From Ruegeria atlantica (GTDB taxonomy: Bacteria; Pseudomonadota; Alphaproteobacteria; Rhodobacterales; Rhodobacteraceae), in assembly GCF_013033965.1 (NCBI RefSeq), contig NZ_WQFE01000012.1, forward strand, positions 96,902-160,901: a DNA stretch of 64,000 bases. Reading direction: 5' to 3'. The position numbers and the translations under genes were made by a program. Positions 55,952-64,000 of this stretch are shown in pieces. Below the pieces are notes generated by a model, which was not told the origin of the DNA, searched no databases, and was given only the letters and a program-made list of their open reading frames with translations. Each line of letters opens with the position of its first letter. Position 1 is the stretch's first letter.

Positions 55952-56582
55952 CGGGCACCACCTTTATGAACATGTTGCCCAGAAACGGCCCGGTCCATTG
56001 CGAGGACTGGACGATCCGGCCGGTGCTGTTGCGCACCCAGTAAACGTTGGTGAAACGATCCGCCACCCCATAGCAATCCTCTTGCCGTTTTGCCGTGGCG
56101 ACGGGTGTGCCACGCAGCACGACGGTGTCAGAACCCGCTTGGGTGATCCGGCATTTATAAGCGCGCAGGTCGATCTCGTCATTGCCATTGAGAAAGCTGT
56201 GGAACCGTTCGACCTGACCGCTGCCACCGCCCAGAACCAGATCGGCGCTCTGGCGGACATCCGACCCGCTCAGACCGCCGCCAAAGCCCAGGGCCGAGGT
56301 CAGCATGCCCTGCTCCAGCGTGATGGTGGCACCATCCGCGGTCAGCCAGGTCTGCACCCCGGCGCGCTCGGTCTCCAACAGCATGACCCCGGCCAGATCA
56401 CGGGTCGGAAAGCCAACCTCGAGCCGGGGTGGGATCGGGCGGCGCGCGGCCAGCGCTTCGGCGCGCGGATTGAACCGGGGCGCGTTGGGAAACAGCGTCC
56501 CCTTGAGCAGGTCGACATCTTCCTGCGCTTCACCGCAGGAGATCAGCGCCAGGGCCAGCAGGCAGGTGCGCAGGGCCTTCAT
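55941..56582 (-). CDS. YjbF/GfcB family lipoprotein
   Basis: A 213-residue lipoprotein with signal and lipobox ALISCGEAQ. The family is linked to group 4 capsule and YjbEFGH exopolysaccharide in enterobacteria. Motifs include FPTRDLAGVMLLETERAG, SADLVLGGGSGQVERF and a closing VYWVRNSTGRIVQSSQW. ATG 56582 overlaps the YjbH stop by four bases (ATGA). Probably works with YjbH and the exporter in secreting the polymer. Confidence 0.85.
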   Translation of the reverse strand: MKALRTCLLALALISCGEAQEDVDLLKGTLFPNAPRFNPRAEALAARRPIPPRLEVGFPTRDLAGVMLLETERAGVQTWLTADGATITLEQGMLTSALGFGGGLSGSDVRQSADLVLGGGSGQVERFHSFLNGNDEIDLRAYKCRITQAGSDTVVLRGTPVATAKRQEDCYGVADRFTNVYWVRNSTGRIVQSSQWTGPFLGNMFIKVVPDDS

Positions 56583-58678
56583 CGCCAGAACCTCCCCCAG
56601 CCGCGGGACAGGTCCTGCGTGCGCGCCTCGCGGGTCACGCCGTAAAGCCGGTTGCGCACGTTCAGCCGTGCGCCGCCATCGCGCAGGACGGGTCGGATGG
56701 TCTGCGCGATCTTGTTGCGCGACGGGCGCCCGGTCAGCCACGAAACGGGGATCTCCAACCGGACGCCTTTGTCGAACGACCCCTCGCCGAACTCCTCGGA
56801 GCTGACATTGGTCAGGGTAAAGAACGCGCCCACCTTGAAGCCGTTGTTGAACTCGCGATCCAGCGTGAAGGTAGCCCCATAGTCCCCGGCCAGATACCGC
56901 CCGACATCGACCTGCGCGTGATACTCGCCCGGCAGATCGTAATAGGCCGAGACATGCCCGGTGAAGACGTTGTAATCCTGAAAACCGAACAGCACGTCAA
57001 AGTCACGTTGGGCCACATAGTTGGCCTCGGCCCCAAGGGCCAGACGGCTGTCGGTGGGATACCACAAAAGCTCGGACGAAAGCCCGCCGAACATGGTCTC
57101 GAGGTAACCCAGCGTGGTGCGGGCATAGAGGTTCTCGCCGGGGCGCCACATATACTCGGCGGTCATATGCTCGACCCGCAGATTGGATTCGCGCGCATAG
57201 ATCGCCCAGTCCGAGCGCACATGCGGCAAGGTCGAGTCCGAGACACGGGTACTGTCATCCAGCGTACTGAAGATCTTCTGGCGCAGGCCGGTCGAGAAGG
57301 TCAGGCCCGGCGACAGGGTGTAATCCAGCTCCAGCGCGGCGCCCAGCTCGTATCGCAGCGGGTCGTCGGGATCAAAGAACGAGAAGTTCAGATAGGGGCC
57401 GAACCGATATGAGAAATGCGGATAGGCATCACTCAGGATACCCCCCTGCACCAGCGGCAGCGTGTCCGAGACCTCGGCCCGGGCAAAGCTGCGCCAGGCA
57501 TTGTCGGGGTCATGTTCCAGCTCATAAAGGTCATCACGATTGACGCGCACCGCACTCAGCGGCACGCCGTTCGACATCAGCGCGATGTCGAAATGTTCGC
57601 TCTGGGGCGGCTGTTCATTGGCCAGCACGCGGGCGGTCCGGCCAAGGGCCTGCGCAGCCTGGTTATAGCGGTTGTTCTCGACCCCGATGCGGACCGTGTC
57701 GCCGGTCTCGGACAGGTAGACCAGCCGCAGCCCTTCCTGGTTCAGCGCAGCCTGCATCCGCGCCCGGATATCCTCCGAGCCCCGCCCGGCCGTTGTCGCT
57801 GCGACCTGCGCCTCGGGCTGTAACGGCGGAGGGGCAGCACCCTGCCCGCCCGGCGTCACCGCTTTGCGCGGATTGACGAAATAGCTGTAGGTCAGCCCCA
57901 GCGACTCGCCATAAAGCACAGAGGCTGTCAGCTGCGACCCGTTTTTGAACCGGTACTGCGCACCCACATTGATCGGTGATTTGACCCGGAAACTGTCTTC
58001 GACGGCTTCCTGCGTATAAAGATCGGGGGAATACTCGGCCAGAAAGGTCAGCCGGTCGTTATATTGCCAGCTGACACCGCCGAACAGGGCGGCATCGCCA
58101 CGGAACCAGTTGCCAAATTCCAGCTCACCCCCCTCACCGTTCGAGTTGGGCGGGGGCCGCGTATCGAACCGGCTTCCGAATATGCCCAGCGGATTCGAGA
58201 ACGCGCCGCGTCCGGCCATGCGCCCCCAGCCGATGCCCCCGGTCAGCTTGAACCGGTCACGAAACGTCTTGGTGGCCACGAAATACTCGGCCGCATACAC
58301 ACCGGTGCCGCCAAAGTCGCGTAACCCCATCACGATCGCCGGGCCATTCCTGCTTTCTTCACGCAGCCGGAAATGCACGTCGAAACTGCGGTCATACAAG
58401 GTGGTGCCGGGCCCTCGGAGCCTGTCGATGAAAGCATAGCGGAAACTGCCATGCACCCAAGGCAGCAACTGAAAGGTCATCGTCGCCCGACCGGTATTCC
58501 GCAGCCCCGCCGCGGTGAACACCAGCTCGCCGTCATCGAACATCTCGGCTGTCGGGATCTCAAGCAGACCGGGGGTGCCATAGGTGGACACAGACTGCGC
58601 CTGCGCCATGCCCGTCGCAACAGCGCACACCAAAGCCAACAGGCTTTTCCGCCTCAAAAATACCGCTCGAATCTTCAC
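56579..58678 (-). CDS. YjbH/GfcD family outer-membrane protein
   Basis: A 699-residue predicted outer-membrane beta-barrel protein with signal peptide (MKIRAVFLRRKSLLALV and on, GTG start). The YjbH-type N terminus is STYGTPGLLEIPTAEMFDDGEL, followed by repeated barrel-like strands ending aromatic, as in GGVSWQYNDRLTFLAEYSPD. YjbH/GfcD proteins accompany YjbF in group 4 capsule loci. First gene of the yjbH-yjbF-OPX set; upstream is a 262-bp AT-rich region that probably holds its promoter. Confidence 0.87.
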   Translation of the reverse strand: MKIRAVFLRRKSLLALVCAVATGMAQAQSVSTYGTPGLLEIPTAEMFDDGELVFTAAGLRNTGRATMTFQLLPWVHGSFRYAFIDRLRGPGTTLYDRSFDVHFRLREESRNGPAIVMGLRDFGGTGVYAAEYFVATKTFRDRFKLTGGIGWGRMAGRGAFSNPLGIFGSRFDTRPPPNSNGEGGELEFGNWFRGDAALFGGVSWQYNDRLTFLAEYSPDLYTQEAVEDSFRVKSPINVGAQYRFKNGSQLTASVLYGESLGLTYSYFVNPRKAVTPGGQGAAPPPLQPEAQVAATTAGRGSEDIRARMQAALNQEGLRLVYLSETGDTVRIGVENNRYNQAAQALGRTARVLANEQPPQSEHFDIALMSNGVPLSAVRVNRDDLYELEHDPDNAWRSFARAEVSDTLPLVQGGILSDAYPHFSYRFGPYLNFSFFDPDDPLRYELGAALELDYTLSPGLTFSTGLRQKIFSTLDDSTRVSDSTLPHVRSDWAIYARESNLRVEHMTAEYMWRPGENLYARTTLGYLETMFGGLSSELLWYPTDSRLALGAEANYVAQRDFDVLFGFQDYNVFTGHVSAYYDLPGEYHAQVDVGRYLAGDYGATFTLDREFNNGFKVGAFFTLTNVSSEEFGEGSFDKGVRLEIPVSWLTGRPSRNKIAQTIRPVLRDGGARLNVRNRLYGVTREARTQDLSRGWGRFWR

Positions 58679-58940
58679 GTGCTTTATCGCTTTTTTAGGA
58701 CGACGACCTAAACGCTTTCCCGCAGAACGTCTTGCCTCAATGTTACGGAAGGCGCATTTCTTTTGTGTTTGTGGTGAAAATGCAATTTTTTTGTGCCTTA
58801 AAAAAGGCCGCGATTGCGATCAAATCAACCAAAAGGCGACCCATCCGACCGCGTCATCCCAGACCAAATGCCGCTACGCCATCCATCCCAAAACGCAGCA
58901 CATCAAACTCACCTTAAACGCGAAAAAAACAAAACAAAAA

Positions 58941-59606
58941 TCAAGCACCACCCCGACGTAACATAACGGAAAGCGTGCGCCATACGATCCGTGCCTCCAT
59001 AGAAAGGCTGGAATTGGCAATGTAGTAAAGGTCTGCCTGTACTTTGCGACGGGTTGCATCCGTGCCTTCGATATACCCCAACTCGACCTGCGCCCAGCCG
59101 CTGATCCCGAGGCGAACAACGTGGCGCTCCTGGTATCCTGGCACTTGGGACAAATACTCACGGGCATGCTCGATATAGTCCGGACGAGGGCCCACCAAGC
59201 TCATGTCACCCTTAAAAACATTTATTATCTGCGGCAATTCATCCAGCCGGGTTTTGCGAAGAAACCGACCCAGAGGCGTGATCCGGTCTTCTTCCAAAGG
59301 ACAATCCGCACCCCGATCAATTTTCTGAGCAGGACGCATCGAACGAAACTTATAAGCCGTAAAGGGCGTACAATCACGGCCCATGCGCTCTTGTGCGAAG
59401 AACAATGGACCCTTGTTCCAGAATGGGTTCAGGATCAGCAATGCGGCTCCACACAGAATGGCAAGAGGCAGCAGGAAGATCGTGCTAACGAAAAGATCAA
59501 AGCCGCGTTTAGCAAGGTGAAAGAGGATCGTCGGGGCCGCACGTGAAGACTCAGCTGTAACAGCGGAGTCGCGAAGCTGCGGGTCAGTAAAGTTAAAGTC
59601 AAACAT
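58941..59606 (-). CDS. undecaprenyl-phosphate sugar phosphotransferase (ExoY-like)
   Basis: A 221-residue initiating glycosyltransferase that loads the first sugar-phosphate onto undecaprenyl phosphate. N-terminal membrane helix (about 36-58) with KRGFDLFVST, then FAQERMGRD, KFRSMRPAQ, and the catalytic block RKTRLDELPQIINVFKGD followed by MSLVGPRPDY. C terminus ADLYYIANSSLSMEARI. Short ExoY length without the long WbaP N terminus. It would start the repeat unit whose precursors are made by ugd, the epimerase, the TviB-like enzyme and ManC. Confidence 0.92.
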   Translation of the reverse strand: MFDFNFTDPQLRDSAVTAESSRAAPTILFHLAKRGFDLFVSTIFLLPLAILCGAALLILNPFWNKGPLFFAQERMGRDCTPFTAYKFRSMRPAQKIDRGADCPLEEDRITPLGRFLRKTRLDELPQIINVFKGDMSLVGPRPDYIEHAREYLSQVPGYQERHVVRLGISGWAQVELGYIEGTDATRRKVQADLYYIANSSLSMEARIVWRTLSVMLRRGGA

Positions 59607-60123
59607 AACCGCTCAAACACATTACTAAATTTTCAGTCAAATTTCAGATGAAGAACTCATCTGGCGTTCATCGTTTAGTAACTTTTCTATGATTCCGTCA
59701 AATGAATAATTTAAATTTGAGTATATTTTCTTTTGACCGCTCATATTGGGCTCAGGACCGGTCAAAAATTTGCATTCTAAAGCGAAATCCGCACCGCAAA
59801 CGCGGCATCGCAAAACAATTTTATTCGGGTTTAGCCTGCTAGCCTTAGGCGCTGCCGAACAAGATTTCGGGTCAGTTCCTGATGAGTGCAAACTTCTTGA
59901 TTCCAAACCATTTTCGAAGTTCGACAATTGGCTCTTTTGGTAAATGGAAGGCGCATCGCCCTGAACGCAGCTGGCCACCGGTAAATGAACTGCGATGGAG
60001 AGACGGGCTTTGTCGGCGCCAATTTAATACCGCTGCTAAATATGCTGGTCACAACAGATCAGTAATGCCCGCCCAGGACCGCGCGGGATGGGCGAGCGAT
60101 TTTCAAACATTATTGGATCTGCC
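59607..60123. other. AT-rich stretch, no confident gene
   Basis: AT-richer than its surroundings. Frames of up to 113 codons occur on the minus strand and shorter ones on the plus strand, none with a ribosome site or recognisable product. Possibly promoter DNA for the ExoY-like gene, or decayed sequence. Confidence 0.4.
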
Positions 60124-60393
60124 TTACGCCAAAACCAAAGCGTGAACACCGCTTGCCGTAGTCCCGGTCGCGTGTACACGAATTGCGCCGACGGGCAGGA
60201 TTGAGAAGTCAGCCACCTGAACGGTGCGGGTTTCGCCCTGTACAGTGGTAAAGACGACCGCACCGCCAGTTTCGACGTAAAGCCCGATTGCCACATCGGC
60301 CAGATCAGATGAGTCCGAAGCTACTACGGGGACAATGTCGCGCGCAGGTCCAGCAAGGCTGGAAACTCGGTCGTTGAATGGATTGGTCGTCAT
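60124..60393 (-). CDS. GTA head-spike base protein homologue (RCAP_rcc01079 family)
   Basis: An 89-residue protein whose sequence pattern, MTTNPFNDRVSSLAGPARD followed by ADVAIGLYVETGGAVVF and a late ATGTTASGVHALVLA, matches my memory of the small spike base family named for Rhodobacter capsulatus RCAP_rcc01079, part of the gene-transfer-agent head spikes. The spikes help the particle bind capsule. Here the gene stands alone within a capsule locus, between the ExoY-like transferase and manC. No other phage or GTA genes are visible nearby. Confidence 0.7.
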   Translation of the reverse strand: MTTNPFNDRVSSLAGPARDIVPVVASDSSDLADVAIGLYVETGGAVVFTTVQGETRTVQVADFSILPVGAIRVHATGTTASGVHALVLA

Positions 60394-60488
60394 GGTGCTG
60401 TCTCGCTGTCTGTGTCAGTCAGCGGAAAACTAGACAGAGCGGCTTAACGACCCGATAGACCACCGCACGTTGCTTTCCATCTTGCAGT

Positions 60489-61937
60489 TCAGCCTTTCGC
60501 GCCCTGCCCGCGCGCATAAATGTCTTCGTATCGGACGATATCGTCTTCGCCCAAGTAGCTTCCGGTTTGAACCTCGATCAGGACCATCGGCACTTGGCCG
60601 GGGTTTTCCATTCGGTGGACGGCACCAAGCGGAATGTAGACAGATTGATTTTCGGTGAGCAGTTGCTCGCGATCATCAATTGTCACCCGGGCCGTACCCT
60701 CAACTACGATCCAGTGTTCCGAGCGGTGGAAATGGCTTTGCAGGCTAAGGGATGCGCCGGGGTGAACGTGAATGCGCTTAACCTGGAAGCGATCCCCGAC
60801 TACCAGGCTTTCAAACCATCCCCAGGGGCGATGATCCTTCGGGAAATCCGTGGCCTGTGCAGCCCCCTTTTCCTTGAGGGCGCTAACAGCCCTTTTGACG
60901 TCTTGTGCACGCGACGTATCTGCAACCAGCACCGCGTCATTCATCGCGACGGCAATGATGTTTTCCAACCCGATGCCCACGATTTCCAACTGTTCGCTGT
61001 CCGAGCGTAACAGTGTGTTCTGGCAATCGATCGCCGTTGCGCCTTCGCTTGTTACTACGCCCTGCGTGTCAGGGCCGCTTTCGCGCCACACTGCATCCCA
61101 ACCGCCCAGATCTGACCAGGCGGCGTCAAATGGCACTACAGACAGGTTGGTTGCTTTTTCCATGACTGCGTAGTCGATGGATATATCCTCGGCCTGTGCC
61201 CAGCTGTTGGGATTCAGGCGCAAGAACCCGAGGTCGGGTTCCGCTGTTTCCACGGCCGCCTTTACCGGTTCCATCAGATCCGGTGCGTGCGCTTTAAAGG
61301 CCGCAATGATATCCGCCGCGCGGAACAGGAATATCCCCGCGTTCCACTTGTAGTTTCCGGCTTCCAACATTTCGGACGCTCTGGCGAGATCGGGTTTTTC
61401 AACAAAGCGCTTCAATGGAACCGGAGCCCCATCACCGCCTGGTACCGCAGCAAGTTCTAGGTATCCATAGGCGGTTTCAGGGTGGGTAGGAGTGATCCCA
61501 AACGTCACCAGCTGGCCTTGGTCGACGGCATCCAAACCCCGCTCTACTGCGGCGTGAAAGGCCTCCGCATCCGGAACAACATGATCCGATGGCGCGACTA
61601 AAAGAACTGCAGCGTTATCTTTGGAATAGGCATGAAGTGCAGCCGCAAGAACGGCTGGGGCTGTATTGCGCCCCTCGGGCTCGATCATGATCGTACCGGG
61701 GTCAATTCCGATTGCTTGTAGTTGTTCTGTCACAATAAATCGAAAATCCGAATTGGTCAGAACCAGCGGGGCTGTAAACTCCAATCCCCCGCTTTTGCCT
61801 GACAACCGGCGGGCGGACGCCTGAAACAACGTCTCATTACCTACAAGTGGAACAAATTGCTTCGGATAGCTCTTTCGAGATAGTGGCCACAGGCGCGTGC
61901 CGGAGCCTCCGCAAAGAAGGACAGGGCTGATCAGCAT
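60489..61937 (-). CDS. manC: mannose-1-phosphate guanylyltransferase / mannose-6-phosphate isomerase
   Basis: A 482-residue bifunctional enzyme of the ManC/XanB/AlgA type. N-terminal nucleotidyltransferase: VLLCGGSGTRLWPLSRKSYPK and the late FVEKPD with KWNAGIFLFR. C-terminal cupin isomerase: RPWGWFESLVVGDRF, KRIHVHPGASLSLQSH and HRSEHWIVVEGTA, which carry the metal-binding His/Gln/Glu. It provides GDP-mannose (or precursor) for the polysaccharide. Start MLISPVLL. Followed by the spike-base gene 95 bp downstream. Confidence 0.94.
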   Translation of the reverse strand: MLISPVLLCGGSGTRLWPLSRKSYPKQFVPLVGNETLFQASARRLSGKSGGLEFTAPLVLTNSDFRFIVTEQLQAIGIDPGTIMIEPEGRNTAPAVLAAALHAYSKDNAAVLLVAPSDHVVPDAEAFHAAVERGLDAVDQGQLVTFGITPTHPETAYGYLELAAVPGGDGAPVPLKRFVEKPDLARASEMLEAGNYKWNAGIFLFRAADIIAAFKAHAPDLMEPVKAAVETAEPDLGFLRLNPNSWAQAEDISIDYAVMEKATNLSVVPFDAAWSDLGGWDAVWRESGPDTQGVVTSEGATAIDCQNTLLRSDSEQLEIVGIGLENIIAVAMNDAVLVADTSRAQDVKRAVSALKEKGAAQATDFPKDHRPWGWFESLVVGDRFQVKRIHVHPGASLSLQSHFHRSEHWIVVEGTARVTIDDREQLLTENQSVYIPLGAVHRMENPGQVPMVLIEVQTGSYLGEDDIVRYEDIYARGQGAKG

Positions 61938-62190
61938 AAAAAGCTCAATAATTTGACGCGGTTCCTATTGCTCCTAGTCAAGTTGGCTTGTTCTGACAAG
62001 GCCAGCGACTAGTTTGCCCAGAAAAAGAAGCCTGGTGTGCCCCGATCGTTAGACTGGGAAAACTGAGCAGGCCGTCACTAAAACTTGGGCTGAATCTATG
62101 GTTTCAGTTTCGAATAAAGCCGACAAAAGTGATTTATTGGGTGGGGTGGAACACTGGCCTGGAACAGAAACCAATTTGGCAGGCAACCTT

Positions 62191-62922
62191 TCAAGGACGG
62201 GCGCGGATAAACCTAGGTTCGCCTCCGTCAAGGCAAACCGCGCTTAAAACGCCGGTCGCAAAAGCTCCGGTATCAATCGCGATCCGCCCATGTTGCGCGC
62301 TGGCTTCGTCGACGATCGTATGGCCGTACACGACCCAGACACCGTCGCGACGATCAACCGTTCTGAACTCTGGGTGGCCCCACATTAATGTTTCTGCTGA
62401 TTGCTGATCCGGTGCTGTTTGGGGATTTGCACCTGCATGCGTGGTCAGGACATTACCGGAATAGTCAAAGACCTTCAATTCATGCACCCAGTTGACTAGT
62501 GCTGGGCCCATAGCTGCCAACAGGTTGTCACGGCTATCGGTTAGCTCAGCCTCGCTCATCTCGGCGCGCACGCTTCGTACACCGAAGGACGCCAAGGTTT
62601 GCAGGCCGCCATAACGCAACCAGCGCGGACCGTATTTTCCGGGGTCGCGCAGGAAATCCAGCATCATGTCTTCGTGGTTTCCTTTCAGACAAGTGAAACC
62701 CGAATACCCCATGAGCAGGCGCAAGACGTCCGCGCTGTTTTCTCCGCGGTCGACATAGTCACCAACAAGCATGACACGATGGTCTTGGGGAATTTTAGGA
62801 AGCAGCTTTTCCAACTGAGAAATACAGCCATGCACATCCCCAATAATGCAGATCGGGTCTTCCGGCGCAGGCGGTAGAAAAGACGACCGGCGCCGATAGC
62901 GTTGAAACAGGGATGCCAGCAC
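62191..62922 (-). CDS. metallophosphoesterase (Ser/Thr protein-phosphatase-like)
   Basis: A 243-residue PP2A/PrpA-like metallophosphatase. Full metal motifs: GDVHG (28-32), GDYVDRG (54-60), GNHE (81-84), and later THAGANPQ and YGHT. GTG start at 62922 (MLASLFQRYRRRSS). The basic N-terminal extension of about 20 residues precedes the domain. It may dephosphorylate signalling proteins or a sugar phosphate; its site beside the capsule genes suggests, but does not show, a role in regulating polysaccharide synthesis. Confidence 0.9.
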   Translation of the reverse strand: MLASLFQRYRRRSSFLPPAPEDPICIIGDVHGCISQLEKLLPKIPQDHRVMLVGDYVDRGENSADVLRLLMGYSGFTCLKGNHEDMMLDFLRDPGKYGPRWLRYGGLQTLASFGVRSVRAEMSEAELTDSRDNLLAAMGPALVNWVHELKVFDYSGNVLTTHAGANPQTAPDQQSAETLMWGHPEFRTVDRRDGVWVVYGHTIVDEASAQHGRIAIDTGAFATGVLSAVCLDGGEPRFIRARP

Positions 62923-63035
62923 TTTTGATAGATCTCCTAGGTGGCAGTGTTATCAGGGTCACCACAGTATTTAGGTGCCACAAAGAAAGAACCAAGGCGT
63001 CATATCCCTACGCAACTGCTTGTACAAGCCCTGGC

Positions 63036-63479
63036 TCAGGCAGTTCGACAAGCGGGGATACCCAAACGGATAATCTCAGAGCCTTTTATTTTGTGAACTC
63101 CGTTTATTCGATTGCGACCTTTGTCCATGAACCATTTTCTGAGAGGTTCTGGATAGTAGTCAGCCATCACCTGACTGAAGTATTCAAAGTCAGCGGGGGC
63201 CAGACGACGACCGCTGCGCGAGGGTCCGTGAAAACCGAATGTCGTATTGGGATCAACGCAGGTTCCCGGCAGTCCCAGGAACATCGTACAGGTTGAATAG
63301 CAGACCCGGCCACGGATCTCGACGCGGATTCCGTTGCGCTGCAGGTTTTCCAATTCGATCAGCCGGTCGTGCAGGTACCCGCCGCGGTCACTTTTGACGA
63401 CCATCGAATGTTGGGCATTTGCAGGGGATAGAATGGCCATTGCCGCCGTCAGAACTCCGGAAACTGATTTGAAAATCAT
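63036..63479 (-). CDS. small exported ClpP/crotonase-fold-like protein
   Basis: A 147-residue protein with a Sec signal (MIFKSVSGVLTAAMAILSPANAQ). The mature part has VEIRGRVCYSTCTMFL, then LPGTCVDPNTTFGFHGPSRSG, a pattern of periplasmic rhodobacterial proteins resembling the ClpP-crotonase fold: a possible nucleophile region at Cys60-Ser62 and paired Cys. It has a clear signal but no complete catalytic triad that I can confirm. A long upstream frame (to 63563) is less likely than ATG 63479. Confidence 0.6.
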   Translation of the reverse strand: MIFKSVSGVLTAAMAILSPANAQHSMVVKSDRGGYLHDRLIELENLQRNGIRVEIRGRVCYSTCTMFLGLPGTCVDPNTTFGFHGPSRSGRRLAPADFEYFSQVMADYYPEPLRKWFMDKGRNRINGVHKIKGSEIIRLGIPACRTA

Positions 63480-63847
63480 GGCCCTAATAGTTTGGCCTTT
63501 GGTTTTTTGATACGCTCTCGGTTGTACTCTGTGTGGTCCAAAAGACTTATAGGTTCCCAGCATTACCTAAGCTCCGATTCCGGTTGTGAACCGGACCAGA
63601 GCTAGACAGCAGAGATGCGTTGGACGTGCGCCCAGCGTGTCCAAATTATGTTTTAAATCAATGTTTTAATGTTGTTTTTAATAAATTTACTACCTGCTAT
63701 GCAGGATCAGATTCGCATCGAGCACCGTTGATCGGAAATCGGCCTATCACGTCTTGCATCGGCTCCGGACCCTTTGGGATGTTTTGAAACGCTCGACCTT
63801 TGGTGCTTCCAGTTTCATTTTTGTAGGTTGAGCGGGTTATTTGTTTT

Positions 63848-63876
63848 GATTGCGGGAGTAGGATTTGAACCTTAGG
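63848..63876 (-). other. tRNA 3'-end-like fragment (tRNA-fMet-like)
   Basis: On the minus strand a GGTTCAAATCC T-loop (63861-63871) is followed by TACTCCCGCAATC, which resembles the 3' end of initiator tRNA. The T-stem 5' strand is mismatched and no matching 5' acceptor half is present, so it is a fragment, not a gene. It could be a duplicated attachment site of an integrated element or a decayed tRNA. Confidence 0.4.
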
Positions 63877-63880
63877 TCGT

Positions 63881-63997
63881 GCGCTTTGCGCGTTCGTTGG
63901 GTGATCGATTCACTGGATCGATCACTATTCCTCCTCACCCTTCAGGTTATTGGTCTGCGGAGGTGAGGATGTTAAGTGATTGATCCTGGGGATCAAT
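63881..63997. repeat. cluster of four inverted repeats
   Basis: GCGC-TTT-GCGC (63881-63891); GTGATCGAT/ATCGATCAC (63901-63909/63916-63924); CCTCACC/GGTGAGG (63933-63939/63962-63968); ATTGATCC/GGATCAAT (63979-63986/63990-63997). Four hairpins in about 117 bp of noncoding DNA at the window edge. Their dense packing suggests a structured RNA or spacer such as that flanking a ribosomal RNA operon beyond position 64000. Confidence 0.6.
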
Positions 63998-64000
63998 TGT

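Noticed and set aside
59637..59978. Possible 113-residue minus-strand gene
   Set aside because: Only composition-driven openness, no ribosome site or recognised motif.

Overview
The window looks like a chromosomal segment of a marine Roseobacter-group alphaproteobacterium (Rhodobacterales). Reasons: moderately high GC, the rsfS-rlmH, glnK-amtB, leuC-leuD-leuB and ilvD contexts, a saccharopine-type lysine degradation pair, a sulfotransferase beside a GT14/DUF5928 glycosyltransferase, and a small protein of the gene-transfer-agent spike-base family. No intact tRNA or rRNA gene, CRISPR array or insertion sequence was recognised.

Layout. 1-4.6 kb: start of glcD (cut by the window edge), a DUF599 membrane protein, an rsfS-rlmH-flavodoxin operon and an MscS channel. 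4.7-10.9 kb: leucine biosynthesis (leuC, leuD, leuB) interleaved with an HdeD-like membrane protein, another membrane protein and a secreted EEP-fold protein. 10.9-13.3 kb: an accessory islet with an adenylate cyclase remnant, a secreted orphan and a shikimate-kinase-like protein. 13.3-23 kb: core genes (PBP1A, glnK-amtB, aromatic aminotransferase, sseA, an XRE-cupin regulator divergent from ilvD). 23-28.6 kb: sulfotransferase/GT14 pair and lysine catabolism.

28.9-44.3 kb is the most unusual part. A roughly 1,210-residue fusion protein carries, in order: a cNMP-binding-like beta-roll, a phytochelatin-synthase cysteine peptidase, a degenerate second copy of half that fold, a cysteine-less glutaredoxin fold, a PPC-decarboxylase/LanD-type flavoprotein, ankyrin repeats and a GGACT-like gamma-glutamylcyclotransferase. 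Read as a pathway, these domains could dismantle glutathione: remove Gly, oxidatively decarboxylate the exposed C-terminal Cys, then release the gamma-Glu as 5-oxoproline. The gene is tail-to-tail with an operon encoding a SAM-cyclase-AAA-TPR protein and a pentameric ligand-gated ion-channel (Pro-loop receptor)-like protein. A peptide ABC transporter with a fused double ATPase follows.

44.4-49.8 kb: a DUF900 hydrolase, and a five-gene translationally coupled operon of unknown role (hydrolase, Tat-exported FAD oxidase, three membrane proteins). 50.2-62.9 kb: an exopolysaccharide/capsule locus with two UDP-sugar dehydrogenases, a UDP-glucuronate epimerase, export protein, YjbF and YjbH, an ExoY-like initiating transferase and ManC. 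A GTA spike-base homologue sits inside it. The last kilobase has a metallophosphatase, a small exported ClpP-fold-like protein, and a hairpin-rich stretch with a 3' fragment resembling tRNA-fMet.
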